From positions 1,302,001 through 1,366,000 of the forward strand of contig NZ_CP062500.1 of NCBI RefSeq assembly GCF_014879975.1: a stretch of 64,000 nt of DNA. The letters run 5' to 3'. A model generated the notes under the pieces. It did not search any database, had not been told where the DNA came from, and saw only the letters and a list, made by a program, of their open reading frames with translations. This DNA comes from Vibrio bathopelagicus. GTDB lineage: Bacteria; Pseudomonadota; Gammaproteobacteria; Enterobacterales; Vibrionaceae. The translations under genes and the position numbers were made by a program. This document shows positions 37,840 to 46,533 of this stretch, piece by piece. Each line of letters opens with the position of its first letter. Position 1 is the stretch's first letter.

Positions 37840-37870
37840 GCTCAACTAATTGAGCAAAGGTGACTATAAT
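37840..37870. promoter_or_regulatory. Divergent radD/rsuA promoter region
   Basis: A 6-bp inverted repeat (GCTCAA-CTAA-TTGAGC, 37840-37855) is followed by a perfect -10 TATAAT at 37865-37870, 28 bp before the rsuA start. The -35 is not clear. Confidence 0.45.
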
Positions 37871-37897
37871 ACCCGACTTAGATTAGTTGAGGTATTC

Positions 37898-38593
37898 ATG
37901 CGTTTAGATAAATTTCTGTGCGATGCGTTAGGCGTCACTCGAAGAGAAGCAACACACTTATTAAAATCAAAAGCAGTGACAGTGAATGATGTCATTCAAA
38001 AAAGCGGCTCACTCAAGGTAACTGAAGAGTGCGTTGTGGAATGGCAAGGCAATGAACTGAATGTTCACGGCCCACGTTACATCATGCTTTACAAGCCAGA
38101 AGGCTTTGTTTGTTCGCATGAAGATGGCTCAAATCGCACTGCGTTTGAATTGCTTGATGAAATCAAAATGGACAAGTTGCACTTTGCAGGTCGTCTAGAT
38201 GTTGATACGACTGGTCTTGTCTTAATGACTGACGACGGTAAGTGGTCTCACCGTATTACGTCGCCAAAGCACAAGTGCGAAAAAACATACCGTGTATGGC
38301 TTGTTGAGCCTGTTGAAGCGGATTATGTTGAAAAATTCAAAGAGGGTATCCAGCTTAAGAGCGAAGATGGCCTAACACTCCCTGCACATCTTGAAGTACG
38401 TGCAGAGCGTGAAGTGTTGCTAACGATTCACGAAGGCAAATACCACCAAGTGAAACGCATGTTTGCAGCCCTTGGTAACAAGGTCGAAGCACTGCACCGT
38501 GAACGTATTGGTGAAATTGAGATGGACGAATCTTTAGAGTTGGGTGAATACCGTTACCTAACACAAGAAGAAGTCGACTCTATCTGGAAGTAA
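37898..38593 (+). CDS. rsuA: 16S rRNA pseudouridine-516 synthase
   Basis: The ATG at 37898 has GAGG at good spacing and starts the S4 RNA-binding domain directly (MRLDKFLCDALGVTRREA). The catalytic domain has the Asp motif GRLDVDTTGLVLMTDDG, then HKCEKTYRVWL and EGKYHQVKRMFAALGNKV. 231 residues match E. coli RsuA, which isomerises U516 of 16S rRNA during 30S assembly. It lies next to radD and bcr as in enterobacteria. Confidence 0.93.
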   Translation: MRLDKFLCDALGVTRREATHLLKSKAVTVNDVIQKSGSLKVTEECVVEWQGNELNVHGPRYIMLYKPEGFVCSHEDGSNRTAFELLDEIKMDKLHFAGRLDVDTTGLVLMTDDGKWSHRITSPKHKCEKTYRVWLVEPVEADYVEKFKEGIQLKSEDGLTLPAHLEVRAEREVLLTIHEGKYHQVKRMFAALGNKVEALHRERIGEIEMDESLELGEYRYLTQEEVDSIWK

Positions 38594-38783
38594 TCTTTTC
38601 TACCGTAGACGTGGCCGACCAAGGATAGCGTCGGCTGATTATTTTGACTGGTACTAGGACAGTTTCAGCCATTATTGCTATATGTTCATGTATGTGTGCG
38701 CATATTCGTGTATCGCTATGTTTATATTCGTATATTGCGTGCATGTTCGTGTTCACATAAACCTAGTACTTAGTCGGAGAGTT

Positions 38784-40001
38784 ATGCAAACGTCTCCCCC
38801 GCAGACCTTAAGCTCACAACCTCAAACTCCTCAGTTAGGTTGGATGCTATTTTTGGTTCTGGGCGCTATTGGTGCTTTGACACCACTCGCAATCGATATG
38901 TACCTACCCGCAATGCCAACTATCGCCAAAGATCTCGGCGTGACAGCGGGTGAAGTGCAAATCACACTCACAGCGTACACCGCAGGTTTCGCTTTAGGTC
39001 AGTTGTTACATGGCCCATTAGCCGACAGTTATGGTCGCAAGCCCGTTCTACTGATTGGTGTATTCTTCTTTGCGATAGCATCTGTCGTGAGTGCAACTAC
39101 TCATGGTATTGAAGCGCTAACGTTAGTTCGTACGGCTCAAGGTTTTGCAGGTGCTGCCGCAGCGGTCATTATCCAAGCGGTTGTGCGCGATATGTTCGAC
39201 CGTGAAGATTTCGCAAGAACTATGTCGTTCGTTACCTTAGTGATGACGGTTGCGCCATTAATCGCCCCTATGATTGGTGGCTATTTAGCATTGTGGTTTG
39301 GTTGGCGCTCAATCTTTTGGGTGTTGGCTATTTTTGCGGTGATCGTGATTCTTGCGGTTATCATCAAAATCCCTGAAACACTGCCTGTCGAAAATCGTCA
39401 GCCCTTACGCTTTAAAACGACGATTCGCAATTACGCTCGTTTGTGTAAAAACCCGACGGTTATGGGTTTGATTTTCTCGGGTGCATTCTCATTCTCTGGG
39501 ATGTTTGCATTCTTAACCGCAGGTTCTTTTGTCTACATTGATATCTATGGCGTACGTCCTGACTTGTTCGGTTACCTGTTTGGCTTGAACATTGTTGCGA
39601 TGATTCTGATGACAACCATCAATGGTCGAATTGTTAAGAAGGTCGGTTCTCATACTATGTTGAGAGCGGCGTTGGTCATTCAATTACTGGCTGGTTTAGG
39701 CTTGCTCGTCGGGTGGGCGTTGGATCTAGGACTTTGGGGGATTGTGCCGTTTGTGATGCTGTTTATTGGCACCATTTCTACTATCGGCAGTAACTCTATG
39801 GGTCTACTGCTAAGTGGTTATCCAAACATGGCAGGCACAGCTTCATCGCTTGCGGGAACATTAAGATTTGGTACTGGTTCTGTCGTTGGGGCTATCGTTG
39901 CGATGCTACCAAGTGACAGTGCTGGGTCTATGGCTATGGTAATGGCTGCGTGTGCAGTAATGTCAGCATTACTATATTGGACATTAGGAAAGAAGGCATA
40001 A
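38784..40001 (+). CDS. bcr: Bcr/CflA-family multidrug efflux transporter
   Basis: The ATG at 38784 with GGAGAG before it is chosen over an unlikely hydrophobic extension beginning at 38682. The 405-residue MFS protein should have 12 helices. Typical Bcr motifs are LTPLAIDMYLPAMP in helix 1, GQLLHGPLADSYGRKPVLL (motif A), and the helix 5 segment APLIAPMIGGYLALWFGWRSIF. It exports drugs such as bicyclomycin by proton antiport. It lies downstream of rsuA, as in E. coli. The leader (38680-38760) is full of short TATTCGTGTA-like repeats. Confidence 0.88.
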   Translation: MQTSPPQTLSSQPQTPQLGWMLFLVLGAIGALTPLAIDMYLPAMPTIAKDLGVTAGEVQITLTAYTAGFALGQLLHGPLADSYGRKPVLLIGVFFFAIASVVSATTHGIEALTLVRTAQGFAGAAAAVIIQAVVRDMFDREDFARTMSFVTLVMTVAPLIAPMIGGYLALWFGWRSIFWVLAIFAVIVILAVIIKIPETLPVENRQPLRFKTTIRNYARLCKNPTVMGLIFSGAFSFSGMFAFLTAGSFVYIDIYGVRPDLFGYLFGLNIVAMILMTTINGRIVKKVGSHTMLRAALVIQLLAGLGLLVGWALDLGLWGIVPFVMLFIGTISTIGSNSMGLLLSGYPNMAGTASSLAGTLRFGTGSVVGAIVAMLPSDSAGSMAMVMAACAVMSALLYWTLGKKA

Positions 40002-40660
40002 TGTCAAAATACTATATTGAAATTCAGAAGTTAGTGAATGACGCGTTGGGCGAGCTCTATGCTCTGCACAAAGCAGGCAAAGCGATTGATGCGCCTATTG
40101 CGAACAACCTTTATTTAGTACGTTGGGTAACGAAGGCGATTAAGGCTCAGTCTTATGATCGTGTGATTGTTCCTGATTTGGTACGTTGGCAGAAGCAGGG
40201 TCGTTCAAAAGGCAACAACTCTGATTTAACTTTTACCTTCAAACGTATCTCTGCGTTTTACGGTAAATTCTTCCCTGAAGGCGAAGAACCAAAAGCGTTG
40301 AAAGATAGCGACGTTGAAGCCTTTATGGACAAGATGTACGAGATGGGTTGGAGTGTATCGAGTGAAGATGAGCTGACGACTGGCGGCAAAATTCAGTTCT
40401 TCACTGATGGTGAGCACTCTTTTGCACTTTGTGGCAAACAGTGTGATGACTCGTTCGACGGTGAACTGATGGTTAAGCCGATGAACTGGTTTGTTCGTGG
40501 TAACCACGCTGAGTTTATTCAAGCAGCGATGGAAGCGGGTTTCATGCTTCACAAAGTAACGGACTACAAGTCAGCAGTGAAGTATCACGGTGAATACATC
40601 GTGTATCCTGCTAACCAAGGCAACCAACTTGCTGAGATCCCAATTAGCGTTGTCGGCTAA
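40001..40660 (+). CDS. DUF2913-family protein
   Basis: The ATG overlaps the bcr stop (TAATG), so translation is coupled. The 219-residue soluble protein shows the pattern I associate with DUF2913: NNLYLVRWVTKAIKAQSYDR, then LVRWQKQGRSKGNNSDL. The C-terminal half has two Cys (ALCGKQCDD). Function unknown. Coupling to an efflux pump may be accidental. Confidence 0.65.
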   Translation: MSKYYIEIQKLVNDALGELYALHKAGKAIDAPIANNLYLVRWVTKAIKAQSYDRVIVPDLVRWQKQGRSKGNNSDLTFTFKRISAFYGKFFPEGEEPKALKDSDVEAFMDKMYEMGWSVSSEDELTTGGKIQFFTDGEHSFALCGKQCDDSFDGELMVKPMNWFVRGNHAEFIQAAMEAGFMLHKVTDYKSAVKYHGEYIVYPANQGNQLAEIPISVVG

Positions 40661-40690
40661 CGGATAGATGCGGAATAAGAAGTAGATATG

Positions 40691-40738
40691 AGATGCGAGA
40701 TGAGTGATTCGAAGAGCCACTTACTCGCATCTTTTTTA
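40691..40738 (+). terminator. Intrinsic terminator after the bcr operon
   Basis: AGATGCGAG pairs with CTCGCATCT, with an inner AGTG/CACT extension, followed by a run of six T. Confidence 0.7.
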
Positions 40739-40749
40739 TCTTTTCTTAT

Positions 40750-40825
40750 CTCGCTACTCGAATCCCGCATCTGCTTTTAGTCTTTTCACATCCCAACACT
40801 CGAATCTCGCATCTGCTCTTTTGCT
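40750..40825. repeat. Dispersed short repeat based on ACTCGAATCTCGCATCTGCT
   Basis: Two direct copies (about 40754-40776 and 40798-40820) and one inverted relative in the preceding terminator carry the same core. The second copy forms the last codons of the SDR gene. Such units are common between Vibrio genes. Confidence 0.55.
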
Positions 40826-42237
40826 TGCTTCTCTATCGCTTTTACCATGCCTTTAAAGATAAAGAGGTGGGCTGGCATCATCGCAAACCAATAGAGTAAA
40901 CCCGCAAAGCCTTTTGGGTGCCACCAAGCTGTGATGTTGAGCTCTCGAGACTCTCCATTCTCCGACACGGTGATTTCTAATCGCCCTAAGCCAGGTCCTT
41001 TCATTCCAAAAAGCAGAGACAAAAATTGGTTCTCTTCACAACGAATGACTTTCCATGAATCGATTTTGTCACCGACTTTTAGATTCGGGCCTTCTGGCAT
41101 TTGTCGAACCGGAATGCCACCGCCAAATAAAAGGTCGAGCCATTCTCGTGTACGCCACAAAGCATTAGCAAAGAAGTAACCTTGCTTTGGGCTTCCTATC
41201 TGCTGAGCAACCTGCCACAAAGACTCTAATGATGCCGTTGATGTAATACTGGCTCCGGTTTTCTTTGGGTAATAACCATAACCAGCCTGCCAGCGTTTAA
41301 ACGCGGTTTTATCGAAGCCCCACACATTACTTTTCACGAAGTTACCTTCAGAGTGAATGGTTTGCTCGACCATACGTTCGAACGACATCAGCTTTTGTGG
41401 GTACTTTTCATTAATGGTGGTCGAGTTAGCAATAAAGTCGTACTTAAGACCTGCGAGAAGAGCTCTGCCAATGTTGGAAGGCACCGACGTAACGACGCCT
41501 AACCAATAAGACGCAATTTGCGGTGTCAGTAATGAAGTAGCCCAAAGTCGAAGAGGGCGATCCGCGGTTTTAGCGATATGAGTAAATTGGTTTCGATAAG
41601 AAACAATATCAGGCCCGCCGACTTCGAAGGTTTGGTGCTCAGTCGGTGTGTCTTGCGCCAGTTTGAGTAGGTAATGGTTGAGGTTTTGCAATGCTATTGG
41701 ATTCGCTTTGGAATCCACCCATTTTGGCGCAATCATGATGGGTAGGTTGTAAACAAAGTCTCGCATGATCTCGAACGCCGCTGAACCTGGGCCGATAATC
41801 ACGCCAGCTTGCAATTCGGTTACTGGCACTGAGCCTTTTCGTAATAAGTCACCGGTTTGCTTTCGGGCTTGTAAATGTTCCGAATCCGCCGTTTGTGGTT
41901 GAAGCGAACTGAGATAGATCACGTGCTTGTTATTTGGAGTTAGCGCTGAGATGAAATTGCGCGCTAGATTCAATTCATAGTCAATAAAATCGTGCCCTTC
42001 AGCCATCCCGTGCACTAGAAAGAAAATAAGGTCAAAGTCAGGGACGAGTGCTTGAGTCGCAGCTTGATCGGCAAGATCAAGATACACAAGCGATAGATTA
42101 TCGTGAGGCTCTGTTCGTGCTTTTAAATAGTCGATATGCCTTGCTGCTGCGGTGACTTGATAGCCTTGTTCAAGCAGGAGAGGGAGGAGCTGAGAACCAA
42201 CATATCCAGAAGCGCCTAAAACCAGTACTTTCTTCAT
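40786..42237 (-). CDS. NAD(P)-binding SDR-like protein with DUF2867 C-terminal domain
   Basis: 483 residues with GGAGTAAC before the ATG. Residues 1-250 form an atypical short-chain dehydrogenase/NmrA-like Rossmann domain, beginning VLVLGASGYVGSQLLPLLLE. The C-terminal part (RTREWLDLLFGGGIPVRQMP, then WHPKGFAGLLYWFAMMPAHLFIF) matches DUF2867, a SRPBCC-like domain often fused in this way. It is probably an oxidoreductase of small or lipid-like substrates at the membrane surface. Its last residues are encoded by a dispersed repeat, so the C-terminus may be a recent extension. Confidence 0.8.
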   Translation of the reverse strand: MKKVLVLGASGYVGSQLLPLLLEQGYQVTAAARHIDYLKARTEPHDNLSLVYLDLADQAATQALVPDFDLIFFLVHGMAEGHDFIDYELNLARNFISALTPNNKHVIYLSSLQPQTADSEHLQARKQTGDLLRKGSVPVTELQAGVIIGPGSAAFEIMRDFVYNLPIMIAPKWVDSKANPIALQNLNHYLLKLAQDTPTEHQTFEVGGPDIVSYRNQFTHIAKTADRPLRLWATSLLTPQIASYWLGVVTSVPSNIGRALLAGLKYDFIANSTTINEKYPQKLMSFERMVEQTIHSEGNFVKSNVWGFDKTAFKRWQAGYGYYPKKTGASITSTASLESLWQVAQQIGSPKQGYFFANALWRTREWLDLLFGGGIPVRQMPEGPNLKVGDKIDSWKVIRCEENQFLSLLFGMKGPGLGRLEITVSENGESRELNITAWWHPKGFAGLLYWFAMMPAHLFIFKGMVKAIEKQAKEQMRDSSVGM

Positions 42238-42325
42238 TGTTACTCCATTTATTGCGTATCAAACCATCCTTTACTCATACTACGCTAACTTTTCTACAAA
42301 ACCAATTGAGCCATGAGTAATGAAA

Positions 42326-42352
42326 AAGCCAATAGAAAGAATCTATTGGCTT
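42326..42352 (-). terminator. Intrinsic terminator of the cytochrome c peroxidase gene
   Basis: An 11-bp perfect stem (AAGCCAATAGA) with a 5-base loop. On the reverse strand it is followed by TTTTTCATT, 40 bp after the stop. Confidence 0.75.
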
Positions 42353-42392
42353 AAGTTTATCGGCAGTATTCAATCGCTTCGATTGGCATTAA

Positions 42393-43820
42393 TTAGCTCT
42401 GCTGCTGAGCTTTAGGGCTAAGGTTATTTCCCTTGTATTCGCCGGTCAGCGTTTTTAGGAATGCTTTGATGGCATCCACTTCATCATCACTCATTTCAAC
42501 ACCAACTTGATACTTACCCATATCGAAAATCGCATTGTCTAAAGTTTCTGCCTGTCCGTCGTGGAAGTAGGGCGCAGTCAACTCGATGTTTCTGAGTGTC
42601 GGGACTTTAAACTTGTGCCTGTCCGATTCGATGCCTGTTACGTTGAAACGCCCCATATCTTCGGGTGTGATCTCAGAACCACGGTCAGAGAAGTAATCCG
42701 CTTTTAGCCCCATTGCCTCAAAGGTCTGACCGCCCATGGCCTCACCCGCATGGCATGTACCACAGCTATACTTTTTGAAAAGCATCAAACCATATTTTTC
42801 ATGGCTATCTATCGCATCGACGTTACCTGTTAAATATTGGTCAAAACGGCTGTTGGGTGTCGTCAATGTCTTTTCAAATTCAGCGATAGCGTGAGTTATG
42901 GTGTGGCCACTGATTTCACCTTCGTAGGTTTTGTCGAACATAGCTACTAATTCTTGGTCATTGCTAAGCTTGTCGACTATCTGATGCCAGCCTTCAGAAC
43001 CCATTTCAATCGGGTTGAATGGAGGGCCGCCCGCTTGGTCTTGGAGATCGTTTGCTCGACCGTCCCAAAATTGGAGTTTGTTGTACACCGAGTTGAAGAC
43101 GGTTGGCGCATTGATTCCACCCACTTGACCATGAATACCGACAGAGCCAACTAGATTGTCTACTCCACCCGTATCAAGACCATGACACGATGCACAAGAT
43201 ACGGTGTCATCTCCAGAGAGGCGGGTATCGTGATACAAGGCTTTACCTAACTTAGCTTTGTCTTCATCGATGTTGAAGCTAGAATAGATAGGCTGTAAAG
43301 CGAGCTTTTTTCCTTCGTCATGCACTGGTGAGTTGGCGTGAAGATCGGCACGTGTTTGGCGAATCCATTTAAGAAGCGTGTGCTTCTCTTCTTTAGATAT
43401 ACCTGCAGACCAGTGCATCGATTGGTAGACCTTTGGAGGCATTGAATTGTCATAAAGCACTTTTTCGATGCGAGCTAATGCCACTTCAGATATCGGTTCT
43501 TGACCTTGTACACCGTTGAACAGCTGAGTGATTTCAAAGTGTCTCATTCCGGATTGAAGGTCTTTATCCATCAGATTCTTGGCGATCGGCCAATCGGCAT
43601 AAAATGGCATCTCGCTATCACCAGTATGACAATAACTACACCCTTTATCTGTCAGGACTTTCATCGCCTGATAATCAAGAGATGATTTATCGAGTGATGA
43701 GAATTGCGCTAAGTTTTGCTCGGCCACCTTTTGATCATCTTTGCCGACCAAATACACTGAGCCTAAATAAGCCACAACCCCTAAACCAACTAAACTTAAT
43801 ATTATTTTTTTATTATTCAT
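42393..43820 (-). CDS. Triheme cytochrome c peroxidase (YhjA/Ccp type)
   Basis: 475 residues with an N-terminal membrane anchor (residues 6-25). There are three c-type heme motifs. The first, in an extra N-terminal domain, is CSYCH. The two of the classical di-heme peroxidase are CASCH and CGTCH. The extra heme domain and the anchor match E. coli YhjA, a quinol-linked peroxidase used in low oxygen, rather than soluble CcpA. It reduces periplasmic hydrogen peroxide to water. The Met and His ligands of the peroxidase core appear in context (NVTGIESDRHKFKVPTLRN). A perfect FNR palindrome lies about 195 bp upstream. Cytochrome c maturation is needed. Confidence 0.88.
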   Translation of the reverse strand: MNNKKIILSLVGLGVVAYLGSVYLVGKDDQKVAEQNLAQFSSLDKSSLDYQAMKVLTDKGCSYCHTGDSEMPFYADWPIAKNLMDKDLQSGMRHFEITQLFNGVQGQEPISEVALARIEKVLYDNSMPPKVYQSMHWSAGISKEEKHTLLKWIRQTRADLHANSPVHDEGKKLALQPIYSSFNIDEDKAKLGKALYHDTRLSGDDTVSCASCHGLDTGGVDNLVGSVGIHGQVGGINAPTVFNSVYNKLQFWDGRANDLQDQAGGPPFNPIEMGSEGWHQIVDKLSNDQELVAMFDKTYEGEISGHTITHAIAEFEKTLTTPNSRFDQYLTGNVDAIDSHEKYGLMLFKKYSCGTCHAGEAMGGQTFEAMGLKADYFSDRGSEITPEDMGRFNVTGIESDRHKFKVPTLRNIELTAPYFHDGQAETLDNAIFDMGKYQVGVEMSDDEVDAIKAFLKTLTGEYKGNNLSPKAQQQS

Positions 43821-44014
43821 CTTTTAACTCCCTAGTGAATTGACTAGGAAGTTATTGAATTTAAGTGACTTTATGAAATGACAAAAAGGAATCAATATTA
43901 ATCGAATAACTAGATGGAGAAGAATTTAACGAAATAAAGCCATTTAATTCATATGGTTATACTGATTTGTTAAAAATAGCAACAAATACAAAGAGATGTC
44001 GATCGCCACTAACT

Positions 44015-44028
44015 TTGATTTCAATCAA
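44015..44028. promoter_or_regulatory. FNR-type operator
   Basis: TTGAT-TTCA-ATCAA is an exact match to the FNR consensus TTGATN4ATCAA. If it sits at -41.5, as in class II promoters, the peroxidase mRNA would have a leader of about 160 bases. It is also 337 bp from the divergent MATE gene. Confidence 0.65.
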
Positions 44029-44305
44029 TTTACCCGTCTATAGCGTCTAATGTGATTTTTGATATGTGCACCTGCATTAATAACGTTGGCTTGATGATTT
44101 TAGCTTTAATCGAGAGAGTGGCTGAGCGAATATGTTTTGCTAGTCTCGATTAGCAAGGTAATAGAGTGATAAGGAATAAGAGCATGTCACCGTCGTCCAG
44201 CTAATCTAGTTTGGGCATTTGAACAAGTGAATGATGCGAAAATTAGGATGCTATGCGGGAATTCATGTTCACAAAGTTATTTATGTATGGTTAAAAACCG
44301 AACAT

Positions 44306-44314
44306 TGATATAAT
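44306..44314 (+). promoter_or_regulatory. Extended -10 promoter of the MATE gene
   Basis: TGATATAAT is a perfect extended -10 element, about 50 bp before the start codon. The rest of the 545-bp gap (43821-44365) holds the FNR site and no gene. Confidence 0.5.
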
Positions 44315-44365
44315 AGCGCGATATTTATCTTTATTCATCAATACGTTCCGTTTAGGTCTCTCTGT

Positions 44366-45739
44366 ATGTTGCTCTCTTCAATTATCCATCACACTCGAGG
44401 TGATTTTGTTCGTAGGCTTATTGCGATTGCTTTGCCTATCACCTTGCAGAGCATTATGTTCTCAAGTCGAGGCCTTGTGGATGTGCTGATGTTAGGCCAA
44501 CTGGGTGAAGCTGATATTGCAGCGGTGGGTGTGGCGAGTAGAGCCATGTTTGTCACGACCATTATGTTGGTGGGCGTGACCACTGGTGGTGCGTTATTGA
44601 CAGCGCAATATTGGGGAGCAGGCAACAAGCAAGGCGTCAGAGAAAGTACGGCGTTAACTTGGTTGGTATCAACACTGTTTGCGTTGCTGACTATTGTATT
44701 CTTTGTATCATTTCCAAGCCAAATCATGGGTGTGACGACCGACTCACAAGAAGTCATCAGCCTTGGTGTTGACTACATCGTGATTACGTCGTTTAGCATG
44801 TTAGCCGTGTCTTGCGTCAGCAGTATGGCCGTTGGCTTAAGGGCGATGCACAAGCCGGGTTTGAGCACGTTCTTTAGTGGTATCGGAATTCTATCGAATG
44901 TGTTTTTAAACTGGGTTTTGATTTTTGGTAACTTGGGCTTTCCTGCTCTAGGAATCAAAGGCGCAGCGATTGCAACGGTGTTGAGTGGTGCAATCGAAGT
45001 GGCGACTTTGTTTGGCTATCTTTATTGTTCAAAGCACCTCTTGGCTTTCAAGCTCTGCGATATAAAAGCGGCAGCTTCGATCGAAAAAGTGGTTCGCTTC
45101 TTAAAGTTATCGCTTCCGACGACATTTAACTTTTTAGCGTGGGCTGGTGGCTTGTTTGCTTACCACGCGATCATGGGGCAATCGGGCGTTCAAGGTCTGG
45201 CTGCACTTTCAGTGATGACGCCGGTAGAGTCTATCTCATTGAGTTTGTTGATTGGCCTTTCGAATGCGGCAGCGGTTCTGGTGGGGAACCAACTTGGCGC
45301 GAAAAACAATGAAGCCGTTTACTATCAAGCACTAGGTTTAACGATTTTGTGTTTCTTGACCAGTATTGTCGTGGCAATTTTCCTCTACTTCGTACAAACG
45401 CCAATACTTAATGCCTTTAGCGCTTTGACAGAAGAAACCCGAGCGCTTTCAGAGAAGTTCATTCTGATTCTCAGCGTGGGTATTGTTATTCGCTCGGTAC
45501 CGCTGACGGTCATTGTTGGTGTATTGAGAGCGGGCGGTGATGTGAAGTTCTGCCTCTATCAAGACGTGATTGCTCAGTGGGTGATCGGTATTCCGTTAGC
45601 TGCGATTGCCGCTATCTACCTTAAGTTTCCACCTGAGTGGGTATATCTGCTTTTCCTCACTGAAGAAGTGCTTAAGTGGGGTGGGTCACTTTATCGTATG
45701 AAAACAAGAAAATGGATTAAAAACTTAATAGGAAGTTGA
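44366..45739 (+). CDS. MATE-family efflux transporter
   Basis: 457 residues, about 12 helices, with the internal two-fold repeat of MATE proteins. Characteristic positions are the helix 1 Pro in IALPITLQSIMFSSRGLVDVLMLGQLG, GGALLTAQYWGAG, and the matching second-half segment AAAVLVGNQLGAKN. It exports cationic drugs in exchange for sodium or protons. Monocistronic, divergent from the peroxidase. Which subfamily it belongs to cannot be settled by eye. Confidence 0.9.
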   Translation: MLLSSIIHHTRGDFVRRLIAIALPITLQSIMFSSRGLVDVLMLGQLGEADIAAVGVASRAMFVTTIMLVGVTTGGALLTAQYWGAGNKQGVRESTALTWLVSTLFALLTIVFFVSFPSQIMGVTTDSQEVISLGVDYIVITSFSMLAVSCVSSMAVGLRAMHKPGLSTFFSGIGILSNVFLNWVLIFGNLGFPALGIKGAAIATVLSGAIEVATLFGYLYCSKHLLAFKLCDIKAAASIEKVVRFLKLSLPTTFNFLAWAGGLFAYHAIMGQSGVQGLAALSVMTPVESISLSLLIGLSNAAAVLVGNQLGAKNNEAVYYQALGLTILCFLTSIVVAIFLYFVQTPILNAFSALTEETRALSEKFILILSVGIVIRSVPLTVIVGVLRAGGDVKFCLYQDVIAQWVIGIPLAAIAAIYLKFPPEWVYLLFLTEEVLKWGGSLYRMKTRKWIKNLIGS

Positions 45740-45861
45740 AGTAGGGCGCACCAATCGCATCACTTTATTGTTGGCATGTGATCTATCTTTCAAAATACTT
45801 CCTCCTAACAGGGAATTAGTGTAGATTCTCCTTCCAAATTCTAACTAATGTGAGCTGTTTA

Positions 45862-46533
45862 ATGTTAAAGCTGTCAGACCTATGTAAAGGCTATGTCGAC
45901 GGGGGAGAATTTCACCCTGTTTTGCAAGGTGCTGAATTAACATTAAACCAAGGTGACCAGCTGGCATTAATGGGAGAAAGCGGTTCTGGTAAAAGTACAT
46001 TACTGAATCTTATTGCGGGTCTAGACCTAGCAGACTCAGGCGAAATCGCTTTCCCAAACTTCAATATGCACGATTCGACAGAACGCAATCGTACTGCCTA
46101 TCGTCGAAACAATATTGGCCATATCTTCCAGCAATTCAACTTGTTACCAACGCTTAATATTGCCGACAACATTCGCTTTTGCCGTCAATTAAAAGGCTTA
46201 CCTGAAGATAAAGGGCTTTGGCGACAAATCCTTTCGGCTTTAGACCTTATGCCTTTGCTTGGACGCTACCCTGAAGAAGCTTCTGGTGGCCAACAACAGC
46301 GTGCGGCCATTGCTCGTGCTTTGTACATGGAACCTAAAATCCTATTAGCCGATGAGCCGACAGGTAGTTTAGATGAGCGTAATGCTGAAGCAGTAATGCG
46401 TTTGCTGACGTCTTTAGCTCGTGAGCTGGAATGTACTCTGTTGCTTGTTACTCACAGTGAAAAAGTGGCGCAGCATATGGATGGACGTATTCGTCTACAG
46501 GGAGGGCAACTTCATGTTATGGCCCGTAGTTAA
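45862..46533 (+). CDS. ABC transporter ATP-binding protein (AttE-like, LolD/MacB type)
   Basis: The ATG at 45862 is preferred to the GTG at 45850. 223 residues with Walker A GESGSGKST, Q-loop FQQFNLLP, signature ASGGQQQRAAIARAL, Walker B ILLADEPTGSLD and the switch His in VTHSEK. This type drives FtsX-like permeases that move lipoproteins or peptides rather than importing solutes. It overlaps the permease gene by 20 bp. Confidence 0.92.
   Translation: MLKLSDLCKGYVDGGEFHPVLQGAELTLNQGDQLALMGESGSGKSTLLNLIAGLDLADSGEIAFPNFNMHDSTERNRTAYRRNNIGHIFQQFNLLPTLNIADNIRFCRQLKGLPEDKGLWRQILSALDLMPLLGRYPEEASGGQQQRAAIARALYMEPKILLADEPTGSLDERNAEAVMRLLTSLARELECTLLLVTHSEKVAQHMDGRIRLQGGQLHVMARS

Noticed and set aside
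38682..38783. Hydrophobic N-terminal extension of Bcr
   Set aside because: It comes from a repeat-rich leader. The ATG at 38784 has a clear ribosome-binding site and the family's normal start.
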